This document shows, piece after piece, positions 17,374 to 26,362 of a DNA stretch of 64,000 nt. Every line of letters starts with the position of its first letter. Position 1 is the first letter of the stretch. The DNA is from Acidaminococcaceae bacterium (GTDB lineage: Bacteria > Bacillota > Negativicutes > Acidaminococcales > Acidaminococcaceae): assembly GCA_944390935.1 (NCBI GenBank), contig CALXRU010000004.1, positions 36,929 to 100,928 of the forward strand, in the 5' to 3' direction. Both the position numbers and the translations under genes were made by a program. The notes below the pieces were generated by a model. It ran no database searches, had not been told where the DNA came from, and saw only the letters and a list, made by a program, of their open reading frames with translations.

Positions 17374-18609
17374 ATGAATTTATTTGAAATGGCGCAGATA
17401 CCTCTGCACAAAGCTATCGAGGTAATGAAGCTGAACCCGAACGCTGCGGCAATTATTGATTGCCCGGAACGCACGCTTGAGGTTTCCATTCCGGTTAAAA
17501 TGGACGACGGCACGACCAAGGTGTTTACCGGCTACCGCAGCCAGCACAGCACCATTATGGGCCCTGCCAAAGGCGGCATCCGTTATCATCAGAACGTTAA
17601 TATGGATGAGGTAAAAACGCTGGCTTTCTGGATGACCTGCAAATGCGCAGTTGCCAATCTGCCCTACGGCGGCGGCAAAGGCGGCATTATTGTTGACCCG
17701 TCCAAGCTTTCCGCCGGCGAGCTGGAACGTCTGACGCGCGGTTACATCGACAAGATTGCTCCGATTATCGGCGAAAAAATGGATATTCCTGCCCCTGATA
17801 TGAATACCAATGCTCAGATTATGGGCTGGATGATGGACGAATACAGCAAGCTGAAAGGCCAGTATGAACCGGGCTTCATTACCGGCAAACCTATCTGCAT
17901 CGGCGGCTCTTTGGGCCGCACCGCAGCTACCGGCCGCGGCGTAATGGTTGCAGCTGGCGAAGCTATTAAAGCCCTAGGCATTAAGCCGGAAGAAGCAACA
18001 TGCGCAGTACAGGGCTTCGGCAACGTAGGCAGCTGGACCGCTAAACTTATTCACGACATGGGCGTAAAAATTGTGGCATTAAGCGATGTTTACGGCGCAA
18101 TTATGAACGAAGATGGACTTGACCCGTACGAAGTTGAAAAACATGTACAGGCAACCGGCAGCGTAGTAAACTTCCCGGGCAGCAAAGCTATCACCAACGC
18201 CGACCTGCTGGCAATGGAAGTTACCGTACTTGCTCCGTGCGCAATGGAACTGCAGCTGACCAAAGACAATGCGGCTGACGTTAAAGCCAAAATTGTTGTT
18301 GAAGGTGCTAACGGCCCGACGACTCCGGAAGCTGATGAAATCCTTGATGCTAAAGGCATTCTGGTTGTACCGGATATCCTCGCCAACGGCGGCGGCGTAA
18401 CCGTAAGCTATTTTGAATGGGTACAGTGCCTGTACCGTTACTTCTGGACCGAAGAAGAAGTTATTGAAAAACAGACCCAGCTGATGATTGGCGCGTTTAA
18501 ACAGGTTTACGATACCGCTAAAAAGTACAATGTTAACATGCGTACCGCAGCTTATATCGTAGCCCTCAATCGTCTGGACGAAGCCATGAAATTCAGAGGC
18601 GCGTATTGA
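17374..18609 (+). CDS. gdhA: Glu/Leu/Phe/Val dehydrogenase, probably glutamate dehydrogenase
   Basis: 411 aa, the usual length of catabolic hexameric glutamate dehydrogenases. Catalytic segment PYGGGKGGIIVDP contains the active-site Lys; GPAKGGIRYHQ holds the glutamate-binding Lys; the Rossmann part has QGFGNVGSW; VEGANGPTTPEAD is also typical. It converts glutamate + NAD(P)+ to 2-oxoglutarate + ammonium. The codon use is strongly biased and the start is preceded by a near-perfect AAAGGAGG, pointing to high expression. This suits an amino-acid-fermenting Negativicute. Cofactor preference cannot be fixed by eye. Confidence 0.95.
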   Translation: MNLFEMAQIPLHKAIEVMKLNPNAAAIIDCPERTLEVSIPVKMDDGTTKVFTGYRSQHSTIMGPAKGGIRYHQNVNMDEVKTLAFWMTCKCAVANLPYGGGKGGIIVDPSKLSAGELERLTRGYIDKIAPIIGEKMDIPAPDMNTNAQIMGWMMDEYSKLKGQYEPGFITGKPICIGGSLGRTAATGRGVMVAAGEAIKALGIKPEEATCAVQGFGNVGSWTAKLIHDMGVKIVALSDVYGAIMNEDGLDPYEVEKHVQATGSVVNFPGSKAITNADLLAMEVTVLAPCAMELQLTKDNAADVKAKIVVEGANGPTTPEADEILDAKGILVVPDILANGGGVTVSYFEWVQCLYRYFWTEEEVIEKQTQLMIGAFKQVYDTAKKYNVNMRTAAYIVALNRLDEAMKFRGAY

Positions 18610-18676
18610 TTACAAATTAACTGTTAAATGATTTCAGCATGGGGTATTCGTCCCCGGAGAAATTGTTTAATAAAAC

Positions 18677-18710
18677 AAACCCCGGCAGTTTTCTGTCGGG
18701 GTTTAATGTT
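18677..18710 (+). terminator. Terminator between convergent gdhA and DMT transporter
   Basis: AAACCCC (18677-18683) pairs with GGGGTTT (18698-18704), with extra G-CAG/CTG-C pairing, followed by AATGTTTTT. Confidence 0.88.
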
Positions 18711-18737
18711 TTTATATACAATTTCAAACTACACTCT

Positions 18738-19637
18738 CTACTTCCTCTCCGGCATCTGCGCGAGCAGGATGGCGATGAAGACGAGGGCGCAGCCGCCGAT
18801 TTCACGTAAGGTGAGAGTTTCGCCGAGCAAAGCCCAGCCTGCAAGAACGGAGAAGACGGATTCCAGACTTAACAGAATAGACGCGAGGATGACGTTGACG
18901 TATTTTTGCCCGGCGATTTGCAGGGTGTAGGCAATGCCGCAGCTCATAATACCGGCGTGCGCCAGCGGCAGCCACGCGGCGGTGATGGCGACAAGGGTTG
19001 GTTGTTCTGCCCAGACGATGACGGGCAGGCTTAAGCAGCCGCAGACAAAAAACTGAATGGCAGACATGCGCACCGGGTCAACCAGCTGCGTAAAGCGTTC
19101 AATAGCCATGATGTGTACGGCAAAAACAACGGCGCAGCCAAGGATGATTAAATCCCCTTTATTAATGGAAAAACCTTCGTTAATGCAGATGAAGTACATG
19201 CCGACAGCGGCGACGGCGACAGCCGTCCACTGCATTAAAGTAACACGCTTTTTAACCAGTAGCCCTAAAATTGGTATGATAACGATGTATAGCGCCGTTA
19301 TGAACCCGGCCTTACCGGCAGAAGTGTAAGCGATGCCCGCCTGCTGCAAGGTACTGGCAACGGTCAACAGTACGCCGCAGCAAATGCCGCCGGTAATTAA
19401 ATCGCCGCGCTTGTGGTCGTTGTCCGTACCCCAAAAAGTCAGCGGTTTGCCGGATAATTTATCAATTACTGCTATGCACGGAACCAGAAAGAACGCACCC
19501 AAAAACGAACGGATGCCGTTAAAGCTGAACGGCCCGAGTAAATCCGCGCCGACGCTTTGGGCAACAAAAGCCGTGCCCCAGATAAAAGCACATAATAACA
19601 GCATGGCAATGCCTTTAAAGCTGTTTGTTTGCTGCAT
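18738..19637 (-). CDS. EamA/DMT-family transporter
   Basis: 299 aa with about ten hydrophobic helices in two EamA repeats. First repeat: AFIWGTAFVAQSVG near residue 15-28 and FNGIRSFLGAFF. Second repeat: GIMSCGIAYTLQIAGQKY and LLSLESVFSVLAGWALLGE, the typical C-terminal EamA signature. Inner-membrane drug/metabolite exporter or importer of unknown substrate. Single gene, convergent with gdhA. Confidence 0.92.
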   Translation of the reverse strand: MQQTNSFKGIAMLLLCAFIWGTAFVAQSVGADLLGPFSFNGIRSFLGAFFLVPCIAVIDKLSGKPLTFWGTDNDHKRGDLITGGICCGVLLTVASTLQQAGIAYTSAGKAGFITALYIVIIPILGLLVKKRVTLMQWTAVAVAAVGMYFICINEGFSINKGDLIILGCAVVFAVHIMAIERFTQLVDPVRMSAIQFFVCGCLSLPVIVWAEQPTLVAITAAWLPLAHAGIMSCGIAYTLQIAGQKYVNVILASILLSLESVFSVLAGWALLGETLTLREIGGCALVFIAILLAQMPERK

Positions 19638-19721
19638 ATATAAAACCCCTTAACGTAAATTTATAAACAATATTATTATAGCATTTTGCGCGCAGATTGT
19701 TTTCTGAAAATGGCAAAGAAA

Positions 19722-19750
19722 AAGCGCACAGCTTAAACTGCTGTACGCTT
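19722..19750 (-). terminator. Terminator of the zinc-ribbon gene
   Basis: AAGCGCACAGC (19722-19732) and GCTGTACGCTT (19740-19750) pair; on the minus strand a TTTTTCTTT tail follows. Confidence 0.8.
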
Positions 19751-19761
19751 AATGGTTAAAA

Positions 19762-20337
19762 TTATTTTTCTTCGGGTTTTGCTTCTTCCGTTTTGGCAGG
19801 TTCTTCGGCAGGTTTTTCTTCTTCTGCCGGTTTGGCTTCCGGCGCGATTACTTCAACTTCGGCTTCCGCTTCGGTTTTGTGTTCGGCGCCTTCGCCTACA
19901 ACTTCCGCTTCTACGGTTTTAGCGGTTTCAACAGGCTCCATCTTGCCGCCGCATTCGCTGCAGAACTTGGCGCTGATGCCGACAGCCGCACCGCAGTTGG
20001 GGCAGGTAACTTTCGGCTCATCGCCGTTAAAGGCGGTAGCTTTAATGTTGCTGATTTTAAAATTCAAATCTTCTATTGCGGCAAGGCTTGCTTTAACAGC
20101 TTCGCATTCAGCTTTAAATTCGTCGGGCAGGCAGTCGCAGGTCTGCGATTTTTCCCAAACCATTTTGCCCATTTTTTTGTAGGTGCTTTCAATTTTGCTT
20201 TCTTCTTTGCTTACCAGCGAGGTAAGTTTCTGGATCTCCATAGCGGCTTCGGCTTTTTCGCCGATGGTTTTAGTGATTTCTTCGGTTTTGTTGGCCGCTA
20301 TCTTGGCGATTTCGCCAATTTTATCAAATATTGCCAT
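19762..20337 (-). CDS. Zinc-ribbon protein with coiled-coil start and acidic tail
   Basis: 191 aa, no signal peptide. N-terminal ~100 residues are helical and charged (coiled-coil likely). A zinc ribbon follows at ~110-135: CPNCGAAV ... FCSECGGK. The last ~55 residues are a low-complexity Glu/Ala/Pro/Lys tail (repeated KPAEE and AEVE units). Similar three-part proteins are common in Firmicutes without assigned role. Good GGAGGATC site before the ATG. Function unknown. Confidence 0.82.
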   Translation of the reverse strand: MAIFDKIGEIAKIAANKTEEITKTIGEKAEAAMEIQKLTSLVSKEESKIESTYKKMGKMVWEKSQTCDCLPDEFKAECEAVKASLAAIEDLNFKISNIKATAFNGDEPKVTCPNCGAAVGISAKFCSECGGKMEPVETAKTVEAEVVGEGAEHKTEAEAEVEVIAPEAKPAEEEKPAEEPAKTEEAKPEEK

Positions 20338-20401
20338 AGTTAAGATCCTCCTTTATTGCTTTGATACTTTTATTATAACACATAACAGTGCCCCGCGTTT
20401 G

Positions 20402-21292
20402 TTAATTTACGGTGACGCTTATTTCCATGCCTTCCTTTAAATCCAACGAAGTGTTGTCAAGGTTCACCGTCACGTCGGTGCCTTCAATTTTGGCAATGCT
20501 GCCGTTAAAATTTTTGTTAATGCTGCCAGCGCGGGCGGTAATGCTTTGTCCAACCTTTAAATTTTGCGCCGCTTGCGCGGATATTTTTATAACGGCGCTG
20601 CAATTTTCAAGATCGCGGATTGCAAGAACCTGCTGTCCGGCAGCGGCGGTATCGCCAGCGTTAAGGTATTTTTCCGTAACGATGCCGGTACAGGGGCTTT
20701 CTTCTTCCAGTGCCAGCTGTTTTTGCAGCAGGGCGTGATATTTTTGCTGCTGTTCCTCCAGCAGTTTTTGTTTTTCGGCAATGGTTTCCGGTGATGCTTT
20801 AACCGGCTGCCCTGCGCTTTGCGCCGCGCTTAACGCTGCCTGTGCCGCTGCTTTGGCGGCGCTTGCTGCTTCGTACTGGCGGCGGGCAATGGCGCCCTGT
20901 TTATAAAGCGATGCCATTTTTGCTTCCTGTGCCGCAGCCTGTTCGTATTGCTGCTGTGCGGCGGCAATTGCTGCCGTGTTATCGGCGCGGCTCTGACCGT
21001 TCTGCATGGCTTTTATTTCCGCTTCGGTGCGGGCGGCGTCCGTGGCAGCCTCTTTAATTTCGGCGTCAAGCTGCTGGTCGTCAACGGCAAACAGTGGCTG
21101 TTCATGACCGATACGGTCGCCTTTTTCCAGAATCAGCCCCAATATTTTACCATCCGCCGGGGCGGTTATTTGGTAAACGGGGAAGTACACGCTGCCGCTG
21201 CCGAGTGCAGGAGTGCTGCTGCTGTTACTTTTGCAGGCGGTAAGCGCAAGTATTAAAATTGCAAGGGTTATTAATGTAAGTTTTTTCATCAT
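20402..21292 (-). CDS. HlyD-type periplasmic adaptor lipoprotein
   Basis: About 297 aa from ATG 21292 (an earlier in-frame start at 21310 is less likely). Lipoprotein signal with lipobox LALTAC. A split biotinyl-lipoyl-like domain flanks a long coiled-coil hairpin (~75-190, rich in Ala/Gln/Glu): the first half holds ITAPADGKILGLILEKGD (in part: APADGKILGL), the second SPCTGIVTEKYLNAGD. A beta-barrel part follows. It would link an inner-membrane transporter to an outer-membrane channel. No transporter or TolC gene is adjacent, so its partners are encoded elsewhere. Confidence 0.88.
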   Translation of the reverse strand: MMKKLTLITLAILILALTACKSNSSSTPALGSGSVYFPVYQITAPADGKILGLILEKGDRIGHEQPLFAVDDQQLDAEIKEAATDAARTEAEIKAMQNGQSRADNTAAIAAAQQQYEQAAAQEAKMASLYKQGAIARRQYEAASAAKAAAQAALSAAQSAGQPVKASPETIAEKQKLLEEQQQKYHALLQKQLALEEESPCTGIVTEKYLNAGDTAAAGQQVLAIRDLENCSAVIKISAQAAQNLKVGQSITARAGSINKNFNGSIAKIEGTDVTVNLDNTSLDLKEGMEISVTVN

Positions 21293-21374
21293 GGCTTTAG
21301 TGTAGCACAAAACGCCAACGCCTGCAAACGACTAAAATAAATGTAATAAAATTGACAAAGCCGTTAAAAAATAT

Positions 21375-21403
21375 TTTTCAAAAACTGTTAAATGCGATAT
21401 AAT
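21375..21403 (+). promoter_or_regulatory. Promoter of the NlpC/P60 gene
   Basis: TTTTCA (21375-21380), 17-base spacer, TATAAT (21398-21403). A consensus TTGACA also sits upstream at 21352-21357 but is too far from this -10. Confidence 0.5.
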
Positions 21404-21519
21404 ATATTCGAAAAGTGTATTATAAGTTGCTTATTTTAAAAGCGATTTTACCGTTTTGTAATGTTTTGATGAAATGATTTTATCAAAACGCAGTTTTGCT
21501 GAAAGAAGGGAGGACTGCA

Positions 21520-22206
21520 ATGCAGCGTAAAAAATTAACTGTTTTTATCTGCTGCCTGCTTGTGCTTTGCCTTGTGCCGGCAATGGCTATGGCCAAAAGC
21601 AAAACGCCGGCGCGCGACTGGAAACTGACGGTGGCGCAGCAAAAGCTGGAGATGCTCGGCTACGACGTTGACCGCAAGGACGGGCGCATGTCGAAGGACA
21701 CCGGCGAAGCCATCAAAAAGTTTCAGAAGGAACACGGGCTGAAAAAGAGCGGCAAGCTGGATAACAAAACCTATAATAAAATCTCGTGGGAAGCCTTTAA
21801 AATGGAAGGCATACCCGATGTGCGCGGCAAGGACATTGTAAAAACTGCAGCCAAATACAAGGTCGTGCCTTATAAATTCGGCGGCACCACGCCGAAAGGC
21901 TTTGACTGTTCCGCTTATGTGCAGTACGTTTTCGGCAAGCATGACGCCAAGTTGCCGCGTACCGCCGACGTGCAGGTGCTGGACGGGATTTTTGTGTTAA
22001 AAAACAAGCTGAAACCGGGCGATCTGGTGTTCTTTACCACTTACGCCGCAGGGGCGTCCCATGTGGGGATTTACGCTGGCAGCGGCAAGTTCTGGACGGC
22101 GTCATCGTCACGCGGGGTCGTGCTCGATTCGCTTGACAGCGACTACTGGAAATCGCATTATTACGGAGCGCGCCGTGTTTTGATTGAAAACGGCGAGGCA
22201 GCTTAA
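21520..22206 (+). CDS. Exported NlpC/P60 peptidoglycan hydrolase with PG-binding domain
   Basis: 228 aa from ATG 21520, placed 6 bases behind GGGAGG. Signal peptide of ~25 aa ending at AMAMAKS. A peptidoglycan-binding type 1 domain covers ~35-90 (QQKLEMLGYDVDRKDG ... AIKKFQKEHGL). The C-terminal NlpC/P60 domain has the catalytic Cys in GFDCSAYVQYVF and the His in SHVGIYAGSG. It is predicted to cleave peptide cross-bridges (D-Glu to diamino acid) in the periplasm. 21 bp before the AcoR-like regulator gene, perhaps co-transcribed. Confidence 0.93.
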   Translation: MQRKKLTVFICCLLVLCLVPAMAMAKSKTPARDWKLTVAQQKLEMLGYDVDRKDGRMSKDTGEAIKKFQKEHGLKKSGKLDNKTYNKISWEAFKMEGIPDVRGKDIVKTAAKYKVVPYKFGGTTPKGFDCSAYVQYVFGKHDAKLPRTADVQVLDGIFVLKNKLKPGDLVFFTTYAAGASHVGIYAGSGKFWTASSSRGVVLDSLDSDYWKSHYYGARRVLIENGEAA

Positions 22207-22227
22207 TAAATTTAAGGGGGAGCTTTA

Positions 22228-24114
22228 ATGATTCGTGAAAGACGCAACAAAGAAAAACTGGCGTTGTATTATAAAAAATTTATGGAGGAGGGCATTGTTG
22301 ACCCCAACGTGCATCCGTGGGTTGCCGAATCGTGGCAGCGCTGCCGCAAAATGAGGCTGCCGCATGAAACGATGCCGAAAATCAACAAGCTGAGCCGCGA
22401 AGAAATCATCGAGCATCAGAAAACGCACGAATTCATCGTTAAATACGTGGACGGACTGTATGAACAGAGCAAGCAGCATTTTAACATTCATAATTTAAGC
22501 ATGCTGCTGATTGATGAGGACGGCTATGTTATCAAAAACTATGCGCTGCCGTTTTTCCAGCGCGTAATTGAGGACATTCAGGGTATGCGCGTGCTGGAAG
22601 AAGACGTCGGCACGTCCAGCATCAGCATTGCGCGCGAACATAATGTTCCGTTCCTGATGTTCGGACCGGAAATGTGGATTAAAGACAGCCATTCCGGCGA
22701 TGCGTGCAGTGCGCCGATTTGCGTCGGCGGCAAAATCCGCTACATTATTTCCTTCTTCTCGCTGGACCAGAACGATTTGCCGTATGACCTTCTGCTTTCG
22801 CTTTTGCTGACGATGAAATATGCTATTGAGCAGCATTTGCAGATGCTGGAATACTGGAGTATCCAGCAGATGATGATGGAAGAACTGCCGGTTGCCGTTT
22901 ACTGGATTGGACAGGACGAAAAACTGAAATACTGCAACGGCAACGCTAAACGCCGTCTGGAAGGTAAGGAAAATCTGGAAGATATCTTCCTTAACTACGA
23001 GCATATTCCCATTAAAAAGGCGTTGCAGGGTACGCCTACGCACCGCCGCGAGATTACCTGGATTACGCAGGACCGCACTTACGAAGATATTACCACCGTT
23101 ATGCCGGTTAAAGTCGGCAGCGAGGTTGAAAGCGCGCTGGTAATGAGCATGAGCATTGAAGATTTGAAGACCACCATTGCCCATGCTACCGGTTACAGCT
23201 CCCGTTACAGCCTGTACAGCATGGTCGGCGAAACGAGCGAGTTCCTTGCATTGCAGCACAAAGCATCGCGCATTGCCCGCAGCGACAACAATATTTTGTT
23301 ACAGGGCGAACCGGGTACCGGCAAGCAGCGTCTGGCACACGGCATCCATCAGGCCAGCCCGCGTGCGGCGGCGCCGTTAATTGTCGTTAAATGTTCCGAC
23401 GCGCCGATCAAAATACTGGAAGAAGAATTTTTCGGCAGCGAGGACGGCGACCATCAGCCGACGGCTGGCAAGCTGGAACTTTCGATGGGCGGCACGCTGT
23501 TCCTTGACGAAGTGGAAAAACTGCCTGTAGAAATGGGCGACAAGCTGGCCGACGCTTTGAAAAACGGCCTCTTGAATAAAGAAACCGGCCTGCGCAAAAA
23601 ACTTAACGTGCGCGTAATCGCCGCCTGCGATTCCAATCTTAAACGCCTGGCGGATAAGGGCTTGTTCTCCCGTGCACTGTATGAGCTGGTACTTGATACT
23701 ACTATCCGCGTTCCGCCTCTGCGTGAACGCAGCAAGGATATTGAAGTTATCGCAGCGCATATTCTGGCAGAGATGTCTGCACAGCATAACCTGTCACCGA
23801 AACGCCTGTCGCCGGAAGCACTGGAGCTGCTCAAAAGCTGCAGCTGGCCCGGCAACATCAAACAATTGCAGGGCGTTATCGAACAGGCCTTCTTCCATAC
23901 TCCCGGCAGCATTATCGAAGCAGAAAATATCAAACTGCCCGGCGATAAAACTCTGGAAAAATCTTGGAAGTACGACAAGGACGCTTTCATCGCGGCATGG
24001 AAATCCTCCGGCGGCAATATCAGCAAACTCGCCGGTATGCTGGATGTCAGCCGCGTAACGCTGTACCGCTACCTTAAAAAATATGACCTGACCCCGAAAA
24101 CCGGGAAGAAATAA
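22228..24114 (+). CDS. AcoR-like AAA+/Fis-type regulator with degenerate sigma-54 contact loop
   Basis: 628 aa. N-terminal GAF-like sensory part (~60-200), a PAS-like segment (~215-300), a central AAA+ domain (~330-560) and a C-terminal Fis-type HTH (GGNISKLAGMLDVSRVTLYRYLKK). Walker A is GEPGTGK and Walker B GGTLFLDEVEKLP, both usable. However, between them the expected GAFTGA loop is missing: the sequence reads EEFFGSEDGDHQPTAGKLE. The arginine-finger region FREDLYYRL is also altered (FSRALYELVL). So it looks like a family member that no longer remodels sigma-54 polymerase, as in TyrR-type regulators. Ligand and targets unknown. Confidence 0.85.
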   Translation: MIRERRNKEKLALYYKKFMEEGIVDPNVHPWVAESWQRCRKMRLPHETMPKINKLSREEIIEHQKTHEFIVKYVDGLYEQSKQHFNIHNLSMLLIDEDGYVIKNYALPFFQRVIEDIQGMRVLEEDVGTSSISIAREHNVPFLMFGPEMWIKDSHSGDACSAPICVGGKIRYIISFFSLDQNDLPYDLLLSLLLTMKYAIEQHLQMLEYWSIQQMMMEELPVAVYWIGQDEKLKYCNGNAKRRLEGKENLEDIFLNYEHIPIKKALQGTPTHRREITWITQDRTYEDITTVMPVKVGSEVESALVMSMSIEDLKTTIAHATGYSSRYSLYSMVGETSEFLALQHKASRIARSDNNILLQGEPGTGKQRLAHGIHQASPRAAAPLIVVKCSDAPIKILEEEFFGSEDGDHQPTAGKLELSMGGTLFLDEVEKLPVEMGDKLADALKNGLLNKETGLRKKLNVRVIAACDSNLKRLADKGLFSRALYELVLDTTIRVPPLRERSKDIEVIAAHILAEMSAQHNLSPKRLSPEALELLKSCSWPGNIKQLQGVIEQAFFHTPGSIIEAENIKLPGDKTLEKSWKYDKDAFIAAWKSSGGNISKLAGMLDVSRVTLYRYLKKYDLTPKTGKK

Positions 24115-24120
24115 ATACTA

Positions 24121-24153
24121 TAACGGCAGCTTTTTGGCTGCCGTTAATTTTTT
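24121..24153 (+). terminator. Terminator after the AcoR-like regulator
   Basis: TAACGGCAGC (24121-24130) pairs with GCTGCCGTTA (24137-24146), followed by a T run. Confidence 0.92.
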
Positions 24154-24278
24154 ATCTGCGTAAGCGCAGTTAAAATAGGCTGTGGCAGTTTTTGTTTAAG
24201 CGCAGATGTGGTATAATTATAATGTTATAGAATGCTTACAAGGCTTTTGTTAATAATTTACCGGTGAGGAGCGGAATT

Positions 24279-25790
24279 ATGAATAAAAAACTTCTGGCTG
24301 CCGTGTGTTTGGCTGCGGCAACAACTTTAAATACTGCCTGGGCAGAGGATTATACTAATGGCGATGGCAGATACGAAGAACCTGATTTTGATGTGCAGCA
24401 AACGCAGGGGGAAGCTGCTGCTGTTAAAGACGATAAAGACGTGACGGAAGCAAAAGACGGCGAAGAAAAAGCCGCACCGCTGCCGATAACGATGACCGGC
24501 GAATATGCCAGCTATGATTCCGTAAGCGGCGATTTTGTTGCCGAAGGCAATGTTGTTATTACGCAGGGCACCGAAACTTTAAAAACGGTGCGCGCCGAGG
24601 GTAATATGAAAACCGGTGACGTATGGCTGAAACAGGGCGGTACTTTGGTAGAGCCCAAAACCGTTATGAATGGTGACTGGGTTTACTATAATTTTAATAA
24701 TAAAACCGGTGAGATTAAGCAGATTCACGGCAAAGGCAACGAGGACTTTTTCCGTGCACCGCACGCGACGATTTACCCTGACAAAATGGTCGTTGACCAG
24801 GGCGGTGAAACAACACGCTGCCCGGCGGTGGAGCATTCTCCCTGCCTGTTAATTAAAGCCGATACTTTTGAAATTTATCCGCACGATAAAATGGTAGCGC
24901 ATAATGTAAAAGTGTATGTTAAAGGCAAACATGTTTATTCCCGTGATACCTGGGTAAATAACCTCAATGATGACGGCGGTACGCGCATTATGCCGTCAAT
25001 CGGATATGATGGTGACGACGACAAAGGTGCTTATATTAAACTGAAACTTGATTATGATATAGACGAAAACACCAATGTTCATGCAGAATTGCCGTATTAT
25101 AACCGCGGCCATTTTAAACCGATTTTTCAGGCTAAACATGACCAGCGCAATTACTATATTACTTATCAGAGTGGCTGGGAAGAAGAGGATGACGAGTGGG
25201 TAAATAAAAAGAATGAGATTGGTTTTTATTATAAACCGCATTATTTTATTGACGGCATTCCCGTAACTTACAGATTATACGCGCACAGAGGTTTATGGGA
25301 AAATGACGAAACCGGCAGACAAAGCTGGCACACAGAATATGGTGCTTATTTAACGCATGACCGCATCTACTTATTTGACAGCAAAAAGACGTTCCTTGAT
25401 TTGACCATCGGTAAAAAATGGGTAAATGAAAGTTATACTGATGAAACCCGTTCTACCATGATGTATTACGGCACGCTTGGTCAGAAGCTGGGTGACAAAT
25501 GGAATACATGGGTTGGTTACTATCGTGAAAAGGTTACCAGTGATTTGTACGATTTAGGTCAGCCGGATATGGAACGTGAATTGCGCAACGGTATCAGCTA
25601 CAAGCCGGATGACAGAAATACTTTCAGCATCATAAACCGTTACGATACCGGCAAACATGAAAATTATGAAACAATTTATTCCTGGACGCATCGCTTCTGC
25701 TGCTGGGCAATTACCTTTGAATATGAGCATGCACAAACTGAAAAAGAAGATACTCAGTGGAATATCAGATACGAATTTTTGAACTGGTAA
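24279..25790 (+). CDS. lptD: Short LptD-like LPS-assembly outer-membrane protein
   Basis: 503 aa from ATG 24279 behind GAGGAG. Signal peptide of ~22 aa (TTLNTAWAED). An acidic linker is followed by an LptA/OstA-like beta-jellyroll (~75-235: ITMTGEYASYDS, VVITQGTETLK, DTFEIYPHDKMVAHNVKVYVKG). The remaining ~265 residues show alternating beta-barrel strands with aromatic girdle residues. Two Cys near 181-189 (RCPAVEHSPC) and an adjacent Cys pair near the C-terminus (RFCCWAITFEYE) mirror the disulfide-forming cysteines of LptD. The barrel is about half the usual length. It would place LPS in the outer leaflet, and it heads the ADP-heptose operon. Confidence 0.8.
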   Translation: MNKKLLAAVCLAAATTLNTAWAEDYTNGDGRYEEPDFDVQQTQGEAAAVKDDKDVTEAKDGEEKAAPLPITMTGEYASYDSVSGDFVAEGNVVITQGTETLKTVRAEGNMKTGDVWLKQGGTLVEPKTVMNGDWVYYNFNNKTGEIKQIHGKGNEDFFRAPHATIYPDKMVVDQGGETTRCPAVEHSPCLLIKADTFEIYPHDKMVAHNVKVYVKGKHVYSRDTWVNNLNDDGGTRIMPSIGYDGDDDKGAYIKLKLDYDIDENTNVHAELPYYNRGHFKPIFQAKHDQRNYYITYQSGWEEEDDEWVNKKNEIGFYYKPHYFIDGIPVTYRLYAHRGLWENDETGRQSWHTEYGAYLTHDRIYLFDSKKTFLDLTIGKKWVNESYTDETRSTMMYYGTLGQKLGDKWNTWVGYYREKVTSDLYDLGQPDMERELRNGISYKPDDRNTFSIINRYDTGKHENYETIYSWTHRFCCWAITFEYEHAQTEKEDTQWNIRYEFLNW

Positions 25791-25801
25791 CGAGGTGACT
25801 T

Positions 25802-26362
25802 ATGGATATTATTAAAGAGCGTTTTGCCGAGCACATCGCTTTGGCGCAGCAGGTAGCTGCAAGCGGCATTATGCAGCAGGTTGCTGGTGCCGCCGACATT
25901 ATCAAAAAAGCACTGGAAGGCGGGCATAAGGTGCTGTTCTGCGGTAACGGCGGCAGCGCGGCCGACAGCCAGCATCTGGCAGCGGAATTTGTCGGGCGCT
26001 TCCAGAAGGAGCGCAAGGGCATTGCCGGTATCGCGCTGACGGTGGATACTTCCATCCTGACGGCCGTTGCCAACGATTACGGCTACGACCGCGTGTTCTC
26101 CCGTCAGGTAGAGGCATTGGGACAGCCGGGCGACGTTCTGGTAGGCATTTCTACCAGCGGCAACAGTAAAAACGTGCTGGCAGCTATCGCCGAAGCCAAA
26201 GCTAAAGGCATGTCCTGCATCGGCATGACGGCCGAGGGCGGCGGCAAAATGAAGGACGAGTGCGATATCTGCATCGCCATCCCGTGCCCGGTTACGGCGC
26301 GCGCGCAGGAGATGCACATTTTAATCGGCCATATTATTTGCGAACTGGTGGATGGTGAATAA
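25802..26362 (+). CDS. gmhA: D-sedoheptulose-7-phosphate isomerase
   Basis: 186 aa single SIS-domain protein. [17 protein letters not shown] (~48-64) is the GmhA signature with the phosphosugar-binding Ser, and [12 protein letters not shown] (~117-128) is the second sugar-phosphate loop. It makes D-glycero-D-manno-heptose 7-phosphate, the first step of ADP-heptose formation. Starts 11 bp after the lptD-like gene behind GAGGTG and overlaps hldE by one base. Confidence 0.96.
   Translation: MDIIKERFAEHIALAQQVAASGIMQQVAGAADIIKKALEGGHKVLFCGNGGSAADSQHLAAEFVGRFQKERKGIAGIALTVDTSILTAVANDYGYDRVFSRQVEALGQPGDVLVGISTSGNSKNVLAAIAEAKAKGMSCIGMTAEGGGKMKDECDICIAIPCPVTARAQEMHILIGHIICELVDGE

Noticed and set aside
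25754..26317. 187-aa open frame on the minus strand
   Set aside because: Antisense of gmhA, His/Ala/Arg-rich, no recognisable feature.
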